A stretch of DNA of 64,000 nucleotides, taken from positions 1-64,000 of the forward strand of contig JBLNDO010000047.1 in the NCBI GenBank assembly GCA_050261675.1. Reading direction: 5' to 3'. Positions within the stretch are counted from its first letter, which is position 1, and each line of letters starts with the position of its first letter. Shown piece by piece: positions 28,646-37,683 of the stretch. The DNA comes from DASUBN01 sp050261675 (GTDB lineage Bacteria > Pseudomonadota > Gammaproteobacteria > Natronospirales > REEB76). The position numbers were made by a program, and so were the translations under genes. The notes under the pieces were generated by a model. The model did no database searches. It saw only the letters and a program-made list of their open reading frames with translations, and was not told the DNA's origin.

Positions 28646-29914
28646 TTGTTCAGCTTTGGGGCCCTGGCCCGCAACACCCTATGGATGATCCTCGGCCAGG
28701 GTATGCGCCTGTTGGTGCAATTCGCCTATTTCGTACTCATCGCCCGGGTTCTTCATAGGGATGGCTATGGGGCTTTTTCCGGCGCCGTCGCCCTGGTGGC
28801 GGTGTTGGCACCGTTTGCCGGTTGGGGCAGCGGCAACCTCTTGGTCAAGAACGTGGCCCGCAACCCCGCAAGCTTCTCCCTCTATTGGGGTCGCGCCATC
28901 GTCGTAACTGCACTGAGCGCCGGGCTATTAACTGTACTAGCGCTCGCGCTCGCCTGGGTAGTGCTGCCCGCTTCGGTACCGCTGACCATGGTGCTGTGGG
29001 TGGCCATATCGGACCTGTTTTTCACGCGGCTCTCGGAAGCAGAGGCGCTGGCCTTCCAGGCGGTGCATAGGCTGTTCAAAACCGCCGTGCTGAGCATTTT
29101 GTATTCCCTTGCGAAGCTCGTCGGCGTGCTCCTATTGTTGCGCTTGCGTACTGTCGATGCGCTCATTGTCTGGTCGCTCCTCTATCTTGCGGGCAGCGCC
29201 GCCGTCGCGTTCATCGGTGCCGTATGGGTATCGCTGGAATTGGGCATGCCACGCTGGGACCTGGAAGGGTGGCGGCGGGAGTTCGGCGAGGGTTTCTATT
29301 TCGCCTCGAGCCTGAGCGCACAACGCATCTATCTGGACAGTGATAAGGCGCTGTTGCCACGCCTGGCTTCTCTGGAAGCGGCGGGCATCTACACCGCGGC
29401 CGCGCGCATTGTGGAAGTCGCGTTCGTGCCCGTGTCCTCGCTGCTCGCGGCTGCCTACGCGCGTTTCTTCACTTCAGGCCAGGAAGGTGTGCGCGGCACC
29501 TTGGCGCTTTCGCGGCGATTGCTTCCCGTGGCCATCCTTTACGCTGCGGTTGCTGGTCTTTTGCTGTATGTCCTTGCGCCGTTTGTGCCCTGGCTGCTGG
29601 GCGCCGAATTCAGCGAAGCCGCAGAGGCCATCCGTTGGTTGGCGGCGGTGCCGCTGCTCATGACCCTGCATCGCTTCGCAGCCGATTCCCTGACTGGTGC
29701 GGATCAGCAGGCGTCGCGTACCCACATCGAGTTTGGGGCGGCAGCGCTTAACGTCGCTTTGAATCTTGCTGTAGTACCGTTCTTCTCCTGGCGCGGTACG
29801 GCTGCCGTCACGCTCCTCACCGAGCTAATTCTGGTGACGGCGCTGGCTTTTGCCTTGCGCCACCACATGAAACTCCCCGGCCCGTCCTCGGAAGGCGTTC
29901 ATGGGCGCGGCTAA
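28646..29914 (+). CDS. Polysaccharide flippase-like membrane protein (Wzx/MOP superfamily)
   Basis: About 12 hydrophobic segments over 422 residues; the N-terminus NTLWMILGQGMRLLVQFAYFVLIARVL with GYGAFSGAVALVAVLAPFAGWG, and GAAALNVALNLAVVPFF near the C-terminus, are typical of oligosaccharide flippases that move lipid-linked glycans across the inner membrane. Start is TTG at 28646, with a good AAGGAG ribosome site at 28636-28641. It is divergent from pilB and overlaps the following glycosyltransferase by 14 bases. It could supply glycans to pilin, lipopolysaccharide or another polymer; the substrate is not visible. Confidence 0.82.
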   Translation: MFSFGALARNTLWMILGQGMRLLVQFAYFVLIARVLHRDGYGAFSGAVALVAVLAPFAGWGSGNLLVKNVARNPASFSLYWGRAIVVTALSAGLLTVLALALAWVVLPASVPLTMVLWVAISDLFFTRLSEAEALAFQAVHRLFKTAVLSILYSLAKLVGVLLLLRLRTVDALIVWSLLYLAGSAAVAFIGAVWVSLELGMPRWDLEGWRREFGEGFYFASSLSAQRIYLDSDKALLPRLASLEAAGIYTAAARIVEVAFVPVSSLLAAAYARFFTSGQEGVRGTLALSRRLLPVAILYAAVAGLLLYVLAPFVPWLLGAEFSEAAEAIRWLAAVPLLMTLHRFAADSLTGADQQASRTHIEFGAAALNVALNLAVVPFFSWRGTAAVTLLTELILVTALAFALRHHMKLPGPSSEGVHGRG

Positions 29915-30902
29915 GCTGGAGCGCGGCGATCGTTTTGCGCTTTTCTGGGGCGGAGGGCTCGGCGACGTGCTGGTGATCCGGCCGTTGCTCCTGGCTTTGG
30001 AAGCGGCTTTGAATCATCCACCGTATTTTTTCACCACCGCCACACATCTTCAGGGCCTTTTCCCCGACTTGGGCTTGCGCGCTGAACTGCACGTGTTACC
30101 GAAAAGGGCTGGCGCCGCATGGCGCTCGATTCGCAACCTGGGGTTCGAACTTGACTGGCTGTATCTTGGCGCCTATCCGCGTTTCAAGACACGCTTGCTG
30201 GCGCAGATTGTGGGTGCCAAGCACATCTGGAGCGTACGACACGGTGATGTGGATCCCTTCCTCGGGGAGCAGGTGCTCGCGGATGTGCGAGCACTGGGTC
30301 TGAATACCCCGTCCTCCAGCTTTCTTGCCTATGGAGGTGCATGGAACGTACCGGACGGGAAAAAAGAGCGTCACGCTTACCTGTTGCTGCATCCCGGCGT
30401 GAAGCCCGGTTGGCAGACAAAGCAGTGGCCGGACGTCTGCTGGTCCGATCTCATGCGTAACCTGCTTTCGGGTTCGGACCTCGATCTGATGTTGGTGGGT
30501 ACGCCGGGCGAGGCGGCGCACCTCACAGCGCTGGTCGCTGGATTGGATACCGTCTCTCGCCAACGTGTGCACTTACGCACCGAGCTTTCTCTCCAGGCGC
30601 TGGCGGCGACGGTACGTCAGAGCCATGGGGTGATCTGCCATAACTCGGGCGTGTTGCATCTCGCGGCCATGCTGGGCAGGCCCACGCTTTCACTCACCGG
30701 CTCCTCGCCGCATTATTGGAGACCGCCTTACCCACACGTACTGAATCTGAGCTCCGGCGCCTGCAATCTTGCCTGTGACCAGTACCGTTGCCCGGTGCCG
30801 TTCTACCGGGCGCGCTGCATCCGCGAATTGAGCGTGACAACGGTGATGGCTGCGGCGCAGACGCATCTCTTGGCAGGTTCTAGACCCGCGACTGCGTCCT
30901 GA
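29901..30902 (+). CDS. Glycosyltransferase family 9 (heptosyltransferase-like)
   Basis: GT-B fold sugar transferase related to lipopolysaccharide heptosyltransferases. FWGGGLGDVLVIRPLL at the N-terminus, LLLHPGVKPGWQTKQWP in the middle, and HNSGVLHLAAMLGRPTLSLTGSS at the donor site match GT9; near the end are several cysteines (CNLACDQYRCPVPFYRARC). 333 residues. Coupled to the flippase gene (overlap 14 bases), and its 3' end overlaps the convergent GT4 gene by 23 bases. Acceptor unknown. Confidence 0.85.
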   Translation: MGAAKLERGDRFALFWGGGLGDVLVIRPLLLALEAALNHPPYFFTTATHLQGLFPDLGLRAELHVLPKRAGAAWRSIRNLGFELDWLYLGAYPRFKTRLLAQIVGAKHIWSVRHGDVDPFLGEQVLADVRALGLNTPSSSFLAYGGAWNVPDGKKERHAYLLLHPGVKPGWQTKQWPDVCWSDLMRNLLSGSDLDLMLVGTPGEAAHLTALVAGLDTVSRQRVHLRTELSLQALAATVRQSHGVICHNSGVLHLAAMLGRPTLSLTGSSPHYWRPPYPHVLNLSSGACNLACDQYRCPVPFYRARCIRELSVTTVMAAAQTHLLAGSRPATAS

Positions 30903-32085
30903 ACAAAGCGGCGTAACGCGCAGCCACACCATCCCAGTCGAAACGCGCCCGCACATAGGTGCGGCCGGCGGCAGCGAGCCGTTGGGCTTGGCCGGGGTCG
31001 CTTAGGAGCTCCCGCACGATGCCTGCCAGGGCAACGGGATCGCCCGAGGCAGCCAGCCGCCCAGTTTCCCCGTCGCGGATTACGTCGCGGATGGCAGGCA
31101 GGTCGCTCGCCACCACCGGGCAGCCGCAGGCCAGGGCCTCCACGGGCACCAGCCCCAGCCCTTCCTGGTCGCCATAGGCGGTGACCACCGACGGGAACAC
31201 CAAGACGGCCGAGCGCCGGTACCAATCCGGAAGCTTCCGATTCGGAACCGGACCCACGAATTCCACCCGGTCTTTCAGGCCGAGTACGGCCACCTGCCTT
31301 CGCAGGGCCTGCTCCTCCGGTCCAGCGCCGATGAGGCTGAGTTTCAATTCAGGCAAGTCACGCAGCAGGACAAAGGCGTCCAACAGCACGCTCACGCCTT
31401 TCTTGTCGGCGAGACGGCCCACGAACAACAGGCCGTGGCGCTCGCCGGCCGATGTGGGCGGTGTGAAGCGTTCGCGGGTGTCGACCCCCATGGGCAGGAC
31501 GCTATAGGCGGCATCGCCGGCCTCGGCGCGCAGATCCAACAGCATTGCCTCGCTTACCACTGTGACATGTTCGGCGAGCTCGATGACCCGTCGCTTCAAG
31601 GTGCGAGCCAGGGCGCTCTTCAATCCGTAGACGTCCGCGCCGTGGGCCGTCGCCACCACGGCAGGTGTGTAGCCGCAAAGCGCGCGCGCCATCAGGGCGA
31701 TAAGACCATGAGGCAGCAGCCAATGTGCATGGATGACCTCGAAGCGTTGCCGCCGCAGGATGCGCAGGGCCGCGAACCACTCGCCCATCAGGAAAAAAGG
31801 CAGCGCCAGGAGCCGCCAGGGTCGACGGCGCAGCCCCTGGAGCATGCCGCTCGAGTAGGCCAGGGTCTCGAAACGTGAGGGGAGATAGCGGAAACGGTGG
31901 ACGTTGACGCCGTCCATAACCTCGTGTGTCGCGCAACCCGCCGCGTGGGGTGCCAGCACATGCACTTCGAATTCGCCGGTGAGGCGCCGGGCCAGTTCGT
32001 GCACGAACGGCGGCAGGGTGTCGTCCGGCCGGCGAGGATAAGTGGACGCGAGCACCAGGATGCGCGCTGCCTGCTTGCCGTTCAT
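30880..32085 (-). CDS. Glycosyltransferase family 4
   Basis: Retaining GT-B glycosyltransferase of 401 residues. N-terminal ILVLASTYPRRPDDTLPPFV, the phosphate-contact motif VGRLADKKGVSVLLDAF, and EGLGLVPVEALACGCPVVAS (the E-x7-E motif) are clear. It lies 3 bases after the GT2 gene on the same strand, at the end of the run that begins with the two GT-C/TPR proteins. Sugar and acceptor cannot be read from the sequence. Confidence 0.88.
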   Translation of the reverse strand: MNGKQAARILVLASTYPRRPDDTLPPFVHELARRLTGEFEVHVLAPHAAGCATHEVMDGVNVHRFRYLPSRFETLAYSSGMLQGLRRRPWRLLALPFFLMGEWFAALRILRRQRFEVIHAHWLLPHGLIALMARALCGYTPAVVATAHGADVYGLKSALARTLKRRVIELAEHVTVVSEAMLLDLRAEAGDAAYSVLPMGVDTRERFTPPTSAGERHGLLFVGRLADKKGVSVLLDAFVLLRDLPELKLSLIGAGPEEQALRRQVAVLGLKDRVEFVGPVPNRKLPDWYRRSAVLVFPSVVTAYGDQEGLGLVPVEALACGCPVVASDLPAIRDVIRDGETGRLAASGDPVALAGIVRELLSDPGQAQRLAAAGRTYVRARFDWDGVAARYAALFRTQSRV

Positions 32086-32088
32086 GGC

Positions 32089-32958
32089 TCAGGGTTGCTG
32101 ACGGGCGTACAACAGGGTGGTGATCTGCTCAGATACAAGTCCGATGAGGAACACCAGCACCGAAGTGATGAACATGAGGGCGCTCATGTTGGTGAACTGG
32201 TGGTGAGCGAGGAAAGTGTGCAGATAGTTACCAAGCCCCGCCAGGAAGAACACTGCGCTGATGGGCAGGAATATCTTGAGCGGAGAATATAGGGTCGCAA
32301 TCTTGAAGATGATCAGCAGAAAACGCACGCCGTCCCGCAAGGGCCGGATGTGACTCTTGCCCTGGCGTTTCTGCGCCACGATGGGCACGTAGCCGACGCG
32401 GTAGCCGGCGCGGAAGAACGCCATGGTGATGGTGGTGGGGTAGGAGAAGCCGTTGGGCAGCAGGTGTAGAAACTCGCGGAAGCCCGCTGCGTTTGCCACC
32501 CGGAAGCCGGATGTCAGGTCCGGAATGCGATGGCCCACCATCCAGCTTGCCAGCAGGTTATAGACGGCGTTGGCGAGATGCCGCCAGGGCGATGCCTGGG
32601 AGCCGCCACTACGCGCGCCGACCACCATGTCGTAGCCCCGGGCGTGTAATTCCAACAGGCGCGCCACGTCCTCGGGAGCATGCTGGCCATCCGCATCCAT
32701 GCATACCACGAGGTGGCCGCGCGCGGCGCGCACTCCGGATTTGACGGCCGCGCCGTTGCCGAGAGAATACGGGTGAGTCACCACGCTTGCGCCGCCCATG
32801 CGTGCGAGTTCCGCCGTTGCATCGTCGGAGCCGTCGTCCACCACCAGGATCTCGGCGGAAGGGTGCAGCGTCCGCAGTTTCGCGAGCAGGGCCGGCAAGC
32901 CCTGGGATTCGTTCTTGGCGGGGATGACGATCGACAATGGCGGGCGGTTATCGCTCAT
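32089..32958 (-). CDS. Glycosyltransferase family 2, dolichol/polyprenyl-phosphate sugar synthase-like
   Basis: N-terminal GT-A domain: LSIVIPAKNESQGLPALL, EILVVDDGSDDATAELA, and the metal-binding VCMDADGQHAPED. After ORMDL-like linker sequence, two hydrophobic segments near the C-terminus (about residues 220-240 and 255-280) anchor it. Such enzymes make polyprenyl-phosphate sugars, the donors for GT-C enzymes like the two encoded just upstream, so the pairing is meaningful. ATG at 32958 gives 289 residues; a GTG ten codons upstream (32988) is possible. Neither has a strong ribosome site. Confidence 0.85.
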   Translation of the reverse strand: MSDNRPPLSIVIPAKNESQGLPALLAKLRTLHPSAEILVVDDGSDDATAELARMGGASVVTHPYSLGNGAAVKSGVRAARGHLVVCMDADGQHAPEDVARLLELHARGYDMVVGARSGGSQASPWRHLANAVYNLLASWMVGHRIPDLTSGFRVANAAGFREFLHLLPNGFSYPTTITMAFFRAGYRVGYVPIVAQKRQGKSHIRPLRDGVRFLLIIFKIATLYSPLKIFLPISAVFFLAGLGNYLHTFLAHHQFTNMSALMFITSVLVFLIGLVSEQITTLLYARQQP

Positions 32959-33009
32959 GTTCTGCTGATGCAGCCGCGGTTTGGCCACTATAGCATCCCG
33001 GCTTGAGGT

Positions 33010-34977
33010 TCAGCGGCCCGGTGCCGGCGGCATCTTGCGGATCTCGTCTTCGTACTCCGCTATTTGCGTATCCAAGTGGCCGAGGTAGTTGAGTTTGCGC
33101 AGGCCCTGCAGATCGGTCTCCGCCAGCGTGCGATCCTGCATGCTGATATCTGTGGTCACGAGATTCATCTGGTATTGGGGTTCAGTTGGCACCAGTGCTG
33201 CCGCCTGCGCCATGAGTGCACGCGACTTCAGAAAATCCCGGCGCGGGGCAGCGGCAAGGAAGTTGCCGTAGATGACCGCAATATTGGCATGCGTCTCGTG
33301 CTGTTCCGCCAGATAGGGGTTCGTCAGGGCAGAATCGAAGACGCGCTGCATGCTTTCTGCCGGAATCCCGCAATTGCCGTTATCCACACATTCTCCCAGA
33401 GCCGAGAGGCCCTGGATGTCCGAGGCGCTGATCTTGCGTGTCTGCATTTTGGCGGCGATGCGTTCCATCACTCCCGGTTCGACTTTGTGTTTTATTTGGG
33501 CTTCCACCAATACCAACGAGACATCGGGGATGATGGTGGAATTCCTCACGGCAGATGCGGCCTTCAGCGACGATACTGCGTTGTCATACTGGCCGGTGTC
33601 GTTCAAGAGCGCAAGGTTGGCGTAAGTCTGACCCAGCATATAGGTGGCGTAGGGCGACTCGGGGTGATGACGGGCTTCGCTCCGAGCGAAACTTAAATTG
33701 TCGCGCCAATCGTAGGCCCTGAGCCCTGTAACAGAGGCGTTTGCGGCGAACAGCGCCAACAACACGGCATAGCGCGTTTGGCGCCATGGACCGGCATCGT
33801 GTATCGGAAAAAGCAGTGAAAGCAGGGCCAATACTATCCCCAAGTCAGGCAGGTAACAGCGGTGCTCGTAGGCGAGCTCAAGCGGAAGGATGGTGGACTC
33901 CATGAGTTGCCCGCCCAGAAACCAGGCGATCCCCATGGCTACCAGCGGAAGTCGGCGGCGCAGCAGCAGACCGGTCGCGACGAGCGCAATGATGCCAAGG
34001 ATGGCCGGCAAGGTGGTCGCCGGCGCGAGCAGGCCGTGGGATACGGCGATATCGTCGTGATACAGGCCGAGAGCCGCAGGATCCGGCAGCAGCGCCCAGC
34101 GGATATAGAGCCAGATCACCCGTGCCTCGGTCATCAGCCGTTCGCTGAGTACGAAATCGCGGCCGCTGTAATTCAGCAGGCTGCCGTTATGGGCGAAAAG
34201 CATCCAGCCCAGCCCGAGCCCGCCTGGTAGCAGCAAGAACAGGACATAGAACAGCAGCAGCCCACGGTCAAAACCGCCCTGCCGGCGCCCAAAGCGGAAG
34301 ATGAACCATTCGACCACCAGGGTATATACCGGCAGGAGCGCGCCGGATTCCTTGCACAACACCGCCGCCATGGTGCAGGCCGGTACGGTCAGCCACAAGG
34401 GCCAGGCCCGCCCGGTGCCGTCGAGCTGCCGACGACGTGCCCATACGTAGGCGTTCAATCCGAGCAACATGAAGAACGTGGAAAGTGCGGTCTCCCGCTG
34501 CACCACGTACAGCACCGGCATGGCGTTGAGGGGATTCACCAGCCAAAAAGCCGCGGTCACCAGTGCGAGCCATTGGACACGTTCTGCCGGCAAAGTCGGT
34601 GCGCAGCGCTCGCGCCATGCTCCCAGCAATTGCAGCAGCAGCCAGCCTACCAACAGGCCGTTGAAGAGATGGATAGCGAGATTGGTCGCCTTGAAAGGCG
34701 TGGCATCCTGGCTGCCGGTGAAATAGGCGTTGATCGCGAAACTCACCATGCTTAAGGGACGCATCGCGGGGCCCGCCTGGAAGGAGAATGCCGCGTGGCT
34801 CAGGCTGTCCCAGGACAGGTCTTGAATGGCGATGGCGGGGTTGTCCTTGACGTTGGTGTAGTCATCCAACGCGAAGTCGCCCTTGAGCCCGTGCCAATAA
34901 AGCAGGGCCGTGAGCACAAGCATCGCGGCCGCAAAAAACCATTTGAACGCGGGATTTTTTTGCATCAGGCGCGGCAT
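33010..34977 (-). CDS. GT-C-like membrane glycosyltransferase with C-terminal TPR region, copy 2
   Basis: 655 residues: about ten membrane segments (residues 10-420) followed by a soluble C-terminal region with helical-repeat (TPR-like) sequence. The first loop has GDFALDDYTNV, acidic residues where GT-C enzymes place their catalytic Asp/Glu, and RPLSMVSFAINAYF, LVNPLNAMPVLYVVQRE, LCKESGALLP, GLYHDDIAVS, ESTILPLELAYEHRCYLP follow. The pattern resembles TMTC/DUF1736 mannosyltransferase-like proteins. It is a paralogue of the gene 39 bases upstream. With pilA and a GT2 sugar donor enzyme nearby, a role in glycosylating pilin is inferred, not shown. Confidence 0.75.
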   Translation of the reverse strand: MPRLMQKNPAFKWFFAAAMLVLTALLYWHGLKGDFALDDYTNVKDNPAIAIQDLSWDSLSHAAFSFQAGPAMRPLSMVSFAINAYFTGSQDATPFKATNLAIHLFNGLLVGWLLLQLLGAWRERCAPTLPAERVQWLALVTAAFWLVNPLNAMPVLYVVQRETALSTFFMLLGLNAYVWARRRQLDGTGRAWPLWLTVPACTMAAVLCKESGALLPVYTLVVEWFIFRFGRRQGGFDRGLLLFYVLFLLLPGGLGLGWMLFAHNGSLLNYSGRDFVLSERLMTEARVIWLYIRWALLPDPAALGLYHDDIAVSHGLLAPATTLPAILGIIALVATGLLLRRRLPLVAMGIAWFLGGQLMESTILPLELAYEHRCYLPDLGIVLALLSLLFPIHDAGPWRQTRYAVLLALFAANASVTGLRAYDWRDNLSFARSEARHHPESPYATYMLGQTYANLALLNDTGQYDNAVSSLKAASAVRNSTIIPDVSLVLVEAQIKHKVEPGVMERIAAKMQTRKISASDIQGLSALGECVDNGNCGIPAESMQRVFDSALTNPYLAEQHETHANIAVIYGNFLAAAPRRDFLKSRALMAQAAALVPTEPQYQMNLVTTDISMQDRTLAETDLQGLRKLNYLGHLDTQIAEYEDEIRKMPPAPGR

Positions 34978-35016
34978 TCTACCCGGAAGTGCAGTCCCGG
35001 CAACAACCGCCGGAGG

Positions 35017-36975
35017 TCAAGGATGGGCGGCCGTGGCTATCAAACGCGCATATTCGGCGTGAAGGCGCCGCGATTCCAGCAGGTAGCGCAGATCATGTTG
35101 CGCGTCCAGGGCATCGATCTCTGTTTTGGCATCGTGAATATCCCCGAACCGTAGCAGCATATCTGCATAGTTTGCATGGATGAGCGCGTGGGAAGGGCAG
35201 AGGGTCGCCGCTTTATGGAAAGCCTCAAGTGCTTGAGGTATTTCCTGGGTGACTTCCAGGAACACGGCGTAGGTATTCCAGGTCTCACCGTGAAAACAGG
35301 CATTCCGGGCTACTGCCGGATCGGCCAGAACGTCGCGGAATACCGCATCCGTATCGGGGTATAAGGGCTGCATCTCCTTATCGGTCAGCTGCAGAAGTGA
35401 TTGCAGCGCAAGTTGCAGTGTTGAGGTCGCCAACGCCGTAGGTGCGCGCGCAGCGGCCGTCCGCAGGCGTGTCTGCGCCTTCGGCAAGTCCTGTAGTTTG
35501 GCGTACATGTAGGCCAGCCCGACGTCTTGGTTGATGCTGCCTGGATCGTCTTTCTTGGAGCGCTCTGCAGCTTCCACGGCCAGTGGAATCAGGGAGAGAT
35601 CACGGCTGGAGAGGATATAGGCCATGTATGCCCATTCCATCTCTGCTTGTGCGCGCGCCGAGCCGGGGTGATGCAGCGCTTCTGTGCGCGCAAAGCTGAG
35701 CTCGGAGCGCCAATCGTGTGCGCGCAGTCCCGTGATCACCGCCATGAGACACACGACCGCGGTGAAGCCGATCTTCGCAAGCCGCTCATGCATGGGATCG
35801 CCGCTGGCGGGGTAGAGCGTTCCTACGCACCCCAGGATTACACCGAAAATGGGTAGGTAGTTGCGGTGCTCGAATACGAGTTCCAGGGGCAATATGGAGG
35901 ATTCCATCAGTTGGCCCGCGAAAAACCACAGTATTCCCAGGGACAACAGTGGAAAGCGTTTTCTGCCCAGGAATGCGCCTGTAAGCAATCCGAGCACGGC
36001 GGCGACCGCCGGCAAGGTGGTGGGCGGGTCCACTAGGCTCTGCGAAATAGCGATATCGTCATGGAACAGTCCCAGTTCCCGTAGATCAGGCACGAAGGTC
36101 CAGCGCAGGTAGTCCATGAGCACGCGGCATTCTGTCAGCAGTCGCTGCGCCATAGTGAAGGGGCGCACATCGTAGGCGGCGAGAAAGAATGCGGGTTTTA
36201 GATATAGCAGTGTGCAGGCCGCCAAGAACGGCAGCAGCAGGAAAATCCCGAAAAACCACCTTACGCGTTGGCTCGGCATATCGTCCTTCCCCGCGAAGCC
36301 CAGCAAGGTGAATTCCGCCGCCAGTAGCAACAAAGGCGTCAGCGCGGCGTTTTCCTTGCAAAGCATGCCGAGCAGCACCAGAAGCGGGGTTGCCAGCATC
36401 ATCAATGCCGCACCGGCGCCCGTTTCTTTCTCTCGCCGGCGTCCAGTGAGATAAGCGAGCATGGCGCCGCCGCTAAAGCAGGCGGCCAACGCATTGTCGC
36501 GCTGCACCGTGTAGAGCACAGACGTGAGATTGAGAGGATGGACGAGCCAGAGTCCGGTAGCGGTGAGGGCAAGCCATGCAATGCTATGTTCATCCAGGCC
36601 GAGGCGCGAACGCCGAACGTAGGCACGTAGTAGGTCCCGCGCTACGAACCACAGTGTGGTTCCGGCGCAGAGATGGATGAATATATTGGTGAGCTTAAAG
36701 GCGCCCGGCGAGATTCCGAAAGCCCAGGAATCTAGAAGAAAAGTCAGTGTACTAAATGGCCGGAGCAGTCCACCCACGGGCGCGGACAGAATTGTCTGCA
36801 ACAACCCCCCAGTGCCCGTTAAACCTGAACGCAGTGCGTCATTGTTGACGATGCTTCCAATGTCGTCGAAAACGAAATCACCGGGTAGCCCCGGAAAATA
36901 GACCAGTGCGCCCAGAAGCAGCATACCTGCCGATGCCGCCAGAAACGCAATCCGATGTTTGAGGATCTGTGTCAT
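35017..36975 (-). CDS. GT-C-like membrane glycosyltransferase with C-terminal TPR region, copy 1
   Basis: 652 residues with the same layout as its neighbour: multi-pass membrane half and a C-terminal TPR-like half. Shared landmarks include GDFVFDDIGSIVNN, RPFSTLTFLLDSWAFG, FKLTNIFIHL, LVHPLNLTSVLYTVQRDNAL, LCKENAALTP, GLFHDDIAIS, ESSILPLELVFEHRNYLP and TGLRAHDWRSELSFARTEA. The membrane halves align well; the C-terminal parts much less. First gene after pilA on the same strand, separated by an intrinsic terminator. Probably uses a polyprenyl-linked sugar; substrate unknown. Confidence 0.75.
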   Translation of the reverse strand: MTQILKHRIAFLAASAGMLLLGALVYFPGLPGDFVFDDIGSIVNNDALRSGLTGTGGLLQTILSAPVGGLLRPFSTLTFLLDSWAFGISPGAFKLTNIFIHLCAGTTLWFVARDLLRAYVRRSRLGLDEHSIAWLALTATGLWLVHPLNLTSVLYTVQRDNALAACFSGGAMLAYLTGRRREKETGAGAALMMLATPLLVLLGMLCKENAALTPLLLLAAEFTLLGFAGKDDMPSQRVRWFFGIFLLLPFLAACTLLYLKPAFFLAAYDVRPFTMAQRLLTECRVLMDYLRWTFVPDLRELGLFHDDIAISQSLVDPPTTLPAVAAVLGLLTGAFLGRKRFPLLSLGILWFFAGQLMESSILPLELVFEHRNYLPIFGVILGCVGTLYPASGDPMHERLAKIGFTAVVCLMAVITGLRAHDWRSELSFARTEALHHPGSARAQAEMEWAYMAYILSSRDLSLIPLAVEAAERSKKDDPGSINQDVGLAYMYAKLQDLPKAQTRLRTAAARAPTALATSTLQLALQSLLQLTDKEMQPLYPDTDAVFRDVLADPAVARNACFHGETWNTYAVFLEVTQEIPQALEAFHKAATLCPSHALIHANYADMLLRFGDIHDAKTEIDALDAQHDLRYLLESRRLHAEYARLIATAAHP

Positions 36976-37006
36976 CGCACGCGCCGGAGATAATTCAAGC
37001 CGCCTG

Positions 37007-37037
37007 AAAAACTATGCCCCGCCGAAGCGGGGCATAG
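37007..37037 (-). terminator. Rho-independent terminator of pilA
   Basis: On the minus strand, an 11-bp perfect stem (37037-37027 with 37022-37012) closed by a TTCG tetraloop and followed by five T (37011-37007). It lies 34 bases after the pilA stop, so most pilA transcripts should end before the glycosyltransferase genes. Confidence 0.93.
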
Positions 37038-37070
37038 AACCCAATTACGGGAAGTTCCTGCGCTATCCAA

Positions 37071-37550
37071 TCACGGAGGAGCGCCGGTATCGCGGCAAGA
37101 AGCCGGCAGGTATTTCTGCGCCACCGCGGTGCCGGTGCCGCCCGGGCCGCAGTGCCAGGTATTGCCGCCGTCACCCGTCCATACCGCCACCGTGGTGCTC
37201 TTGATGTTGGTATTGACGCCGGTGGCCTTCATGGTGGAAGTCACGGCATAAGTACCACCAGTGGGGCTCGCCGATCCCAGAACGGTGGTCACATAACGAC
37301 CAGCACCGATGGCAGCCGTCGCGCTGGAAGTGCTGTAAACCGAGCCGAGTGTCGTCGGCCAACGGCTGTTGTTCTGGAAGAACTCGGACAGGCCGACTTC
37401 ACCGCCGCCGGACAGCTGGATGCCTTCCGACATCTGTGAACGGGCGATGTAGTCCTGATAGGCCGGGATGGCGATGGCCGCCAGGATGCCGATGATCGCG
37501 ATCACGATCATCAACTCAATAAGGGTAAAACCCTTTTGTATTGCCTTCAT
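37071..37550 (-). CDS. pilA: Type IV major pilin PilA
   Basis: Structural subunit of the type IV pilus. A short basic leader MKAIQKG is followed by FTLIELMIVIAIIGILAAIA: PilD cuts after the glycine, methylates Phe+1, and Glu+5 is present. The head has Ser/Thr-rich stretches (YSTSSATAA; LGSASPTGGT) and two cysteines near the C-terminus (HCGPGG and ASCRD) that form the usual disulphide loop. ATG at 37550 has a GAGGAG site at good spacing; an upstream in-frame start is rejected. 159 residues. Confidence 0.96.
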   Translation of the reverse strand: MKAIQKGFTLIELMIVIAIIGILAAIAIPAYQDYIARSQMSEGIQLSGGGEVGLSEFFQNNSRWPTTLGSVYSTSSATAAIGAGRYVTTVLGSASPTGGTYAVTSTMKATGVNTNIKSTTVAVWTGDGGNTWHCGPGGTGTAVAQKYLPASCRDTGAPP

Positions 37551-37621
37551 GGATTTGCTCCTCGAGGGGTTAACGGTCAACAATTCCGGAGTGATGACTC
37601 TACACTCCTGCTCAAAGAGTA

Positions 37622-37637
37622 TGCAACCGCCGTGCCA
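37622..37637 (-). promoter_or_regulatory. sigma54 promoter of pilA
   Basis: On the minus strand TGGCAC (37637-37632), five bases GGCGG, TTGCA (37626-37622): a full match to the -24/-12 consensus. Start of transcription would be near 37610, giving a leader of about 60 bases. This matches PilR-dependent pilin promoters. Confidence 0.92.
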
Positions 37638-37683
37638 AGTTCAAAACCCATTTGATTAGCGCACAAAACAGCCCGCGGCTGAC

